This document shows, piece by piece, positions 47,563-53,079 of a DNA stretch of 53,079 nucleotides. The notes under the pieces are model-generated. The model did not search any database, was not told where the DNA came from, and was given only the letters and a program-made list of their open reading frames with translations. Numbering within the stretch: the first letter of the stretch is position 1; every line of letters begins with the position of its first letter. This DNA comes from Chrysochromulina parva (lineage: Eukaryota; Haptophyta; Prymnesiales; Chrysochromulinaceae), in the NCBI GenBank assembly GCA_002887195.1, contig PJAB01000047.1, forward strand, positions 1 through 53,079, read 5' to 3'. A program made the translations under genes and the position numbers.

Positions 47563-47738
47563 TGATTCAGCATTGATTCAGCAAAGTGACCAAAAGTGTC
47601 AAGTCAAGGCAAGTGAAAGCAAGTCGATACCAAATCTTGGAGGCGTGAATAAGTAGTGCCAAAAGTGCGGAAAGGAGCGTGTGTGCGAGCGGGGTGCAGT
47701 AAATATGTTCGATTACAATTATATTGGCCCTGTGATGA

Positions 47739-48698
47739 CTACATCGGAGTTGGCATCCCATCACCGCCCATCGCCTTGCTGCCCACGTGCTCGTGCGGGT
47801 ACGAGCGACATCCCGGGCGGCCGCAGTACGAGCCCGGCCCGTCGTCGTCGTTGTCGTCGTCGTCGTCGTCGGCGGCGGCGGCTGCTCTGGCAGCGGCGGT
47901 GGCGACCTCGGCAAGCCGCACACGCTCATTGGCGAGCCATCGGCTTATGAGCGCGCGGATAGCCTCCGGCTCGCGGTGCTCCCCGAGCGTATCGCACACG
48001 CCGCTCACAACACCGCGCTCGACGACCAGGAGCACTGGGAGCTTGCACACGAAGGGCAAAAAGTCGGGCGGCTGGCCGCCAGAGCAGCTCAAATCGGTCA
48101 CGAGGCGCGCGAAGGGCAGCTCGGGTGCGGCGCGGCGCAGCGCGTCCTCGACCCACAGGCACGCCTCGGACTCGCCGTCGCCTGCGGCGATGTGTGCGAT
48201 TACAGGCGAGTCGTCCGTGGGGTCCTCGAGCAACGCCGAGAGTGGCTGGTCCTCACGGAGCCGCACGTGCACGCCCTGGCCTGAGAGGCGCTGCGCAGTC
48301 GTGCCCGCAGTCGCGCGCATCTGCTCGCGCATCTGCTCGAGGCGCGCAGCGCGCATGCGCGCCATGAATGCCTCCTCGTCAGCATCCTCGTCAAAGGAGT
48401 CGCTTTCGTCGCCATCTTCTCCGGCGCCGTTGGCCTTCTTCGCGCGGATGGACGGGTCTCCCGCCGCGTCGGTCTCCCCGCTTTCGCCATCAACCTCATC
48501 TTCGTCACAGCCGCCACAGCCGTCGCAGCAAGGATCTGGGCACCCGCCAAAATGCGTCGGACGCATGGATCGCCGCATGTTCTCACGTACCTTATGGCCT
48601 CGCATGAGCCGATCCTCCGTTATGCGTTTGATCTCGGCCACACGCGCGCGCACCTTCGCCTCCTGCGCGTCCTGCTCCTCGCAGCAAGAGCCATACAT
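47739..48698 (-). CDS. Phosducin-like / thioredoxin-fold protein
   Basis: A 319-residue protein from the ATG at 48698. EEAFMARMRAARLEQMREQM is the family's helical lead-in to the thioredoxin fold; then LSALLEDPTDDSPVIAHIA, CLWVEDALRRAAPELPFARL, FLPFVCKLPVLLVVERGVV and ALISRWLANERVRL follow the usual strand-helix order. Phosducin-like proteins (PLP2/PLP3, TXNDC9) work with the CCT chaperonin in folding tubulin, actin or G-beta. Catalytic CxxC residues are absent at the expected place, as usual for this family. The N-terminus has an unusual Cys cluster (GCPDPCCDGCGGCDEDE), and the C-terminus has an Asp run followed by a Cys/Gly tail. Confidence 0.7.
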   Translation of the reverse strand: MYGSCCEEQDAQEAKVRARVAEIKRITEDRLMRGHKVRENMRRSMRPTHFGGCPDPCCDGCGGCDEDEVDGESGETDAAGDPSIRAKKANGAGEDGDESDSFDEDADEEAFMARMRAARLEQMREQMRATAGTTAQRLSGQGVHVRLREDQPLSALLEDPTDDSPVIAHIAAGDGESEACLWVEDALRRAAPELPFARLVTDLSCSGGQPPDFLPFVCKLPVLLVVERGVVSGVCDTLGEHREPEAIRALISRWLANERVRLAEVATAAARAAAAADDDDDDNDDDGPGSYCGRPGCRSYPHEHVGSKAMGGDGMPTPM

Positions 48699-48879
48699 GT
48701 TGCCGGGAGCGCTTGAGAAAACTCGTGCAGAAGACGCTCCCCCCTTGCTCTTTCTCCGCGAATATATCCGGAAAGCGAAGTTGAAAGAGAGAAGAAGGCT
48801 CAGAGCTTACATGAACTGAAACAGACGGGCTCCCAGTGCACAAAAAACTCTCAATTTCTGACGAAGCATTTGACGAAGC

Positions 48880-50670
48880 ATGAGACGGGCGGCGGCTCTG
48901 CGGTCGGCCTCTTCGATAAGCCCGTGGACGAGCGAAATGTTGCTGACCATGCTAGCAATCACGGCTACCTTTTACGTGGGAATTCCGCTACGCCCACCGT
49001 CTACGCTGCGTGCCCGCTGCGTCATCGCCGCCACGCCCAAGACCGAGCTGGACGAGGCATGCAATGTCGTCCTCACACACACGAACACTGATTTCGACTC
49101 GCTCGCCGGCGCGGTCGCACTGGCGAAGCTGTGGAGCATCGAGCGGCCGGAGGTGCCCACGCACGTCGTCATGCCGCGGGGCGTCAACCCACTCGTTGGG
49201 CGCTTCCTCGCTTACCACAAGCACCTGCTACCCATCAGAGGCTTTAAGACCATCCGTGCGGTCGACATCGGTGCCATCGGCGTGGTGGATACACAATCGG
49301 CCAACCGGCTGGGGCCGGCCGCCGCGTGGCTCGAAAACGCCTCGCACGTTGCCGTGTACGACCACCACTCGTGCGTGGACGGCGACATCAACCCGACGGA
49401 GCTCCACCTGGAGCCTGTGGGCTCGGTAACGACGGTGCTCGTTGAGGAACTGCAGAAGCACGCGCACAAGATCAAGCTGAGCGAGACGGAGGCCACGCTG
49501 TTCGCGCTGGGCATCCGCGCCGACACGGGCGCTCTCTCGTTCCCGAGCACCACGCCGCGCGACGGACGCGCCCTCGTCTACCTCATGGAGCAAGGCGCCT
49601 CACAACTGGCCATCGCCGAGTTTGGGCAGGCGCGCCTCTCCGCCGTGCAGCGCGACCTGCTCGCGAGCGCGATGCGCGACGTGCAGAGCTGCGAGCATGA
49701 GGGGCTCAAGGTCGGCACCGTGTGCCTCGACACGGGTCGGGGCTTCGTCACCGGCATGTCCGCCGTGTGCGAGGAGCTCCTTCAACTCCTCTCGTTCGAT
49801 GCGCTGCTGCTCGGCATCACACACCGAAACGCTAAGCAGCAGTCCTTTCTGTCGCTCATCGGGCGCTGCTCTCCGCGCGCCTCCGCTGTCGACCTGAACG
49901 ATGTGATGGGACGTTTCAATGGTGGAGGGCATCCTGCAGCCGCAGCAGCCTCCATTCGGCTGGCAGACCCAGCAGACCCACCCGAGGCCGACGGGGCGGC
50001 GGGGGCCGAGGAGGCGCCCGCCTCGGCGCCCGCCGGTGCACTGAAGAAGAAGAGAGCACATCTCGCGACAGTCACTGGAGGCGGCGCGGGCGGGGCGGTT
50101 GCCGCGACCGCGACCGCCGCCGCTGACGCAGAGCCCGCGGTTGCTGTGGAGGAAGTGGACGAGCTGCCCCGAGCGCTGCCCACCGCGCCACCCTCCGTCG
50201 TGGCGGAGGCGCGGTCGTTGCTCAACCGCGCCCTCGAGCATGTGATCTCACAGGTGCCAGAGCAGCCAACGGCTGAGGATCTGATGACGAAGACGGTCTT
50301 CAGCTGCTCCCCAGGCGACACGATGGAGGAGGCGATGAAGATGATGAATCGTATCGCGAAGAAGGCTGTGCCAGTCATCGATGATGAGCGCAAGCTAATG
50401 GGCATGCTCAAGTTCAGCGACGTCGTCAAGGCCGAGCAGGCGGGCAAGGGGCAGCAGCTAGTCAAGGTGTGGATGCGGCGCGATGTGGTGACCATCGCGC
50501 CCGAAGCCAAATTCGACAAGGTGGAGCAGCTGATCATCGACACGGGCTCCGGCCGGCTGCCCGTCACCGACGAGAACGGCGTGCTCCTCGGTCTCGTCAC
50601 ACGCACCGATGTGCTCAGGCAGCATCGTATGTACGGCCGCCTCGGCCGAGGGGCTCGGAGAGTGAGATGA
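48880..50670 (+). CDS. DHH phosphoesterase with C-terminal CBS domain pair, probably organellar
   Basis: A 596-residue protein from the ATG at 48880. The first 50 residues look like a targeting peptide (basic start, then hydrophobic LLTMLAITATFYV). DHH domain: THTNTDFDSLAGAVAL (motif 1, with Asp ligands), VDTQSANR, VYDHHSC (the DHH signature) and GIRADTGALSF; DHHA1: VMGRFNGGGHPAAAAA. Residues about 470-590 form two CBS modules (TAEDLMTKTVFSCSPGD ...; LVKVWMRRDVVTIAPEA ...), which usually bind adenine nucleotides. The architecture matches the N-terminal part of the cyanobacterial/Aquifex A-adding tRNA nucleotidyltransferase, but the catalytic nucleotidyltransferase half is absent. It could be a nanoRNase or cyclic dinucleotide phosphodiesterase under CBS control. 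Confidence 0.85.
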   Translation: MRRAAALRSASSISPWTSEMLLTMLAITATFYVGIPLRPPSTLRARCVIAATPKTELDEACNVVLTHTNTDFDSLAGAVALAKLWSIERPEVPTHVVMPRGVNPLVGRFLAYHKHLLPIRGFKTIRAVDIGAIGVVDTQSANRLGPAAAWLENASHVAVYDHHSCVDGDINPTELHLEPVGSVTTVLVEELQKHAHKIKLSETEATLFALGIRADTGALSFPSTTPRDGRALVYLMEQGASQLAIAEFGQARLSAVQRDLLASAMRDVQSCEHEGLKVGTVCLDTGRGFVTGMSAVCEELLQLLSFDALLLGITHRNAKQQSFLSLIGRCSPRASAVDLNDVMGRFNGGGHPAAAAASIRLADPADPPEADGAAGAEEAPASAPAGALKKKRAHLATVTGGGAGGAVAATATAAADAEPAVAVEEVDELPRALPTAPPSVVAEARSLLNRALEHVISQVPEQPTAEDLMTKTVFSCSPGDTMEEAMKMMNRIAKKAVPVIDDERKLMGMLKFSDVVKAEQAGKGQQLVKVWMRRDVVTIAPEAKFDKVEQLIIDTGSGRLPVTDENGVLLGLVTRTDVLRQHRMYGRLGRGARRVR

Positions 50671-51353
50671 CGGAACACAAAAGGCGGCCACACAGCTCCG
50701 TTAGCGGGATTTCTATTCGTGGATCGTGCGTTGTAATATCGTTGCTTTCAGAGGCCGGCGCCCGGCGGATGCGTGACGATGCGGGTGTTTAATTTTTATT
50801 CGCCTCACACGCGGCAGACGTCTCTGAGCGCAACCAACGGGGAACGGTGTACAAGTGCACGGGCGGGGGGTGGGGCGCGGGCGCGTCGTCGGTCTCTCGT
50901 CCGCCATTTGTACCGGTCGGGATTAGGTATACCCGCGCCGTTCGGGGAGCGGTTCGGGGAGCGGACGCCCGCACCCCGGCAAGGCCCTCGCCCGCACGAT
51001 GCGCGAACCTTGACGCCGAGCGATCACGTGCCGTGAAACCGAAGCGATCACGGCCAAGCACGCCACGTGCCGTGCTTGCCGTGCTTGCCGTGCCGAGCAG
51101 CCCCTCGGAAGGTCTCTCCCCGTACGAGCGTACTCGTGCGCTCTCATCAACATCATGCCGGCACGCCACGACGGCGCCCTCCAGAACTGTGGACCTTGCA
51201 TGCCTCTCCATGGAACTCTCTTAGTGTGGCTCCGCCGGCTGGCGGCGGCTATTGGGCGGTCGGCCCGCATTGGGTTATTGGCTACTGAGCGGTCGGCCCA
51301 ATAGCCGCCCAATAGCCGCCCAATAGCCGCTAAAGGGCGGTCGGCCCTCACGA
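50671..51353. other. Intergenic region between convergent genes
   Basis: About 680 bases between the DHH-CBS gene and the PDS5 stop. Short repeats occur at 50940-50965 (gagcggttcggggagcgg) and 51064-51092 (gtgccgtgcttgcc). The last 130 bases hold a repeat cluster described separately. Confidence 0.5.
51237..51345. repeat. Direct and inverted repeat cluster of AATAGCCGCC
   Basis: AATAGCCGCC/T words occur three times in direct order at 51299-51333 and once inverted at 51246-51256 (ggcggctattgg), with the word gcggtcggccc repeated at 51256, 51290 and 51337. The opposing copies can pair in a stem of about 15 bases. It lies just after the 3' end of the PDS5 gene. Confidence 0.7.
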
Positions 51354-51773
51354 TCACCGGCCGCGAAGGCTCGGCCGTTTGGCCTGATTCGGCCCGTCAT
51401 TCTCTGCGAACGAAAAGGGGTCCGCCGCGGCGGCCGCCTTAGGCGCCGCCTTGGGCGCCTCCTTCCTGGATGCTTCGGCCTCGCCCGGCGCCGCCCGCTT
51501 GCGCCTGGCCTCCTTGGCGCCGTCAGCTTTAGAGGGTGCTGCGGCGGGCGCTATCGCGGGCGTCTCCTTCGGCGCTGGCAGCGCCTTGAGCGCTTGTGGC
51601 GCCGGCGCCGCCTTCTTCTTCGGCGGCGGGGCGGCGGGCTCGGTGGCCGAGGGCGGCATCAGGGTGGCGAGTCCCTCACGTCGCGCGAGGCGTGCCTGCC
51701 GCTCGGCTTTCTGCTGCACTGCGTCCGCGCGCGCCTTAGCCTCCTCCTCGTCATCGTCCTCGCTGTCCTCGCT

Positions 51774-51809
<36 letters not shown>

Positions 51810-53079
51810 CTCCCCTTCCTCGTCCTCCGTGACCTTCTTCTTCTTCGCCGGCTGCCCGTCGGCGCTCGTCTTCCTTTTCGCGCCCGCCTTGGCAGCGCCC
51901 GCCTTGCGTGGCGACGCGCGCCCCGCTGCTTTGCCTTTGCCCGCGCTCGCACTGCCGCTGCCACTGCCGCTGCTCGTCCGCCGCTGCTCGTTGCTGCCGC
52001 CGCTCGACGACCTCTTGCCAGTCACGATGAGTGCGCCGCTCACACCGGCGGCCGGGCCGGCGGCCTGCGTGAAGGGCTTCGGCGTGTCCTTGAGGCCGTC
52101 AATGAACTGGAAGGCGCTGCCGAGGGGCAGGTGGTCCGCGTCCGCGTGCAACGGATGCCCCTCGCTCGGCCGGAAGAAGAGGAGCGACGGTAATCCGAGT
52201 TGGGGCGGCACAGGCGAGACCATCGCATTGCGCGAGCGCTCCGCGCGGAAGTCGATGAGCGCGCGCGCGATGGCGGCGACCATTCGGGTCTGCGGGCCGT
52301 TGGGCTCGAGGCGGTCGACAGCCGTGCGCACCTTGGCACACACCTCGCGCAGCAGATCGAAGCTATTGACGCTCTTGGCGAGGCAGCCGTTGATGTAAAA
52401 GTCGAGGCAGCGCTGCGCCGTCGGCATCGTGCCGCTCTGCTTGGTCACGCTGCCCTCGCTCTCCTCGTCCTCCTCGTCCTCCTCGGCGTCGAGTGCGCGC
52501 TCCTCCATCTCGAAGTCAGGATGGTGTGCGAGCACGTGCACGAGCCACGGCAGTTGAGTCTCGGGCAGGCCGCGCGGATTCTTTTGTCTCTCGGCCGTGC
52601 TGCGCCACACCGCGGCCAGGTGGACGAGCCTCTCGCGAGCAAACTGCTGAAGCCCGGGTAGCGGGTCGACCGCCGCGAGGGCTAGCCACGTGATGTACTG
52701 CGGCGGCAGGTTCTTGGTACGCGTGCTCAGGTAGCGCGCGGGCGCGCCGAGCTTCGTCTCCTTCTTGTCGGTCTGAAAGCCGCGCATCGCCTCGGCAGCG
52801 AGCTTCTTGCCAAAGGCGGCGCGCACCTGCGGGATGCCGTCGTGCATCAGCAGTGCGAGCTTGTGCACGCCCGGTGCCCTGAGCGTGTTCTCCACCTTGT
52901 ACGGGCACACGCGCAGCAGCTTGAGGAGCGCCTTGCCACACGCGAGTCGCAGCTTGCCATGGGCGATCTCGTCGGCCGCCTCGGCCACGCCTACAGCCCC
53001 CTCCGCCTCGAGCGCCATGCTGAGCCGCCGGATCAAATCGAGCAGCCGAGGGAGCGCCAGGGGCGCCGGCGGCGCCGGC
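51354..53079 (-). CDS. PDS5: Sister-chromatid cohesion protein PDS5, C-terminal part (5' end outside window)
   Basis: The frame is open to the right window edge, so the N-terminal part is outside. The visible 570 or so residues match the later HEAT repeats of PDS5, the cohesin-associated regulator: GKLRLACGKALLKLLRV, GIPQVRAAFGKKLAAEAM, LPPQYITWLALAAVDPLPG, LPWLVHVLAHHPDFEMEE, and CLDFYINGCLAKSVNSFDLL, ending LPSLLFFRP. The remaining C-terminus is a long basic/acidic tail with Lys/Ala-rich and Asp-run segments (SEDSEDDDEEEAKARAD). PDS5 both stabilises and unloads cohesin together with WAPL. The Pro/Ala stretch at the very edge (53061-53079) might be intron or linker. Confidence 0.85.

Overview
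This is a GC-rich nuclear window from a eukaryote, most likely a unicellular alga. The hallmarks are eukaryotic: a BET double-bromodomain protein, formin, PDS5 cohesin regulator, spliceosomal RBM22, an LRRIQ3-like flagellar protein and short GT-AG introns of about 110-165 bp. Bacterial-type enzymes sit among them (SpeD decarboxylase, S46 peptidase, DHH-CBS protein, GH43 with ricin-type lectin). Long Ala/Pro/Gly/Asp low-complexity stretches and a predicted flagellum gene suggest a haptophyte-like or similar GC-rich phytoplankton genome. That placement is inference; no rRNA or plastid marker is present.

Layout. 1-6.9 kb: 3' end of an S46 peptidase, RBM22 (-), a coiled-coil protein (-), and a CCCH zinc-finger/discoidin-like protein (+). 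7.3-13 kb: a RING protein (-), an acidic MBD-like nuclear protein (-) and a GT31-like glycosyltransferase (+). 13.2-24 kb: a formin (-), SpeD (+), a 2OG-Fe(II) oxygenase (-), a DEAD-box helicase (-), an enoyl-CoA hydratase (+) and a SUKH-like protein (-). 24-39 kb: an adenylate kinase fusion (+), LRRIQ3-like (-), GH43 (+), BET protein (+), AP endonuclease (+) and a Cys-containing membrane protein (-). 39-53 kb: valyl-tRNA synthetase (-), SGNH hydrolase (+), a long coiled-coil protein (+), a multipass membrane protein (-), a phosducin-like protein (-), DHH-CBS (+) and the C-terminal part of PDS5 (-). Most genes appear intronless; I could place seven introns in frame. No mobile element, CRISPR array or confident RNA gene was seen.

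The genes do not form one pathway. The repeated layout is head-to-head pairs with 120-205 bp between start codons, suggesting shared promoters, and a GTGTGAAC/GTTCACAC-type motif recurs in several of these gaps.

The most unusual signal is in two introns (6403-6517 and 12318-12426). In each, the first bases of the intron are a near copy of the first bases of the following exon, so retention yields almost the same residues and then a stop. The first intron also holds an inverted copy of its own gene's 3' end. Both fit recent intron birth by local duplication.
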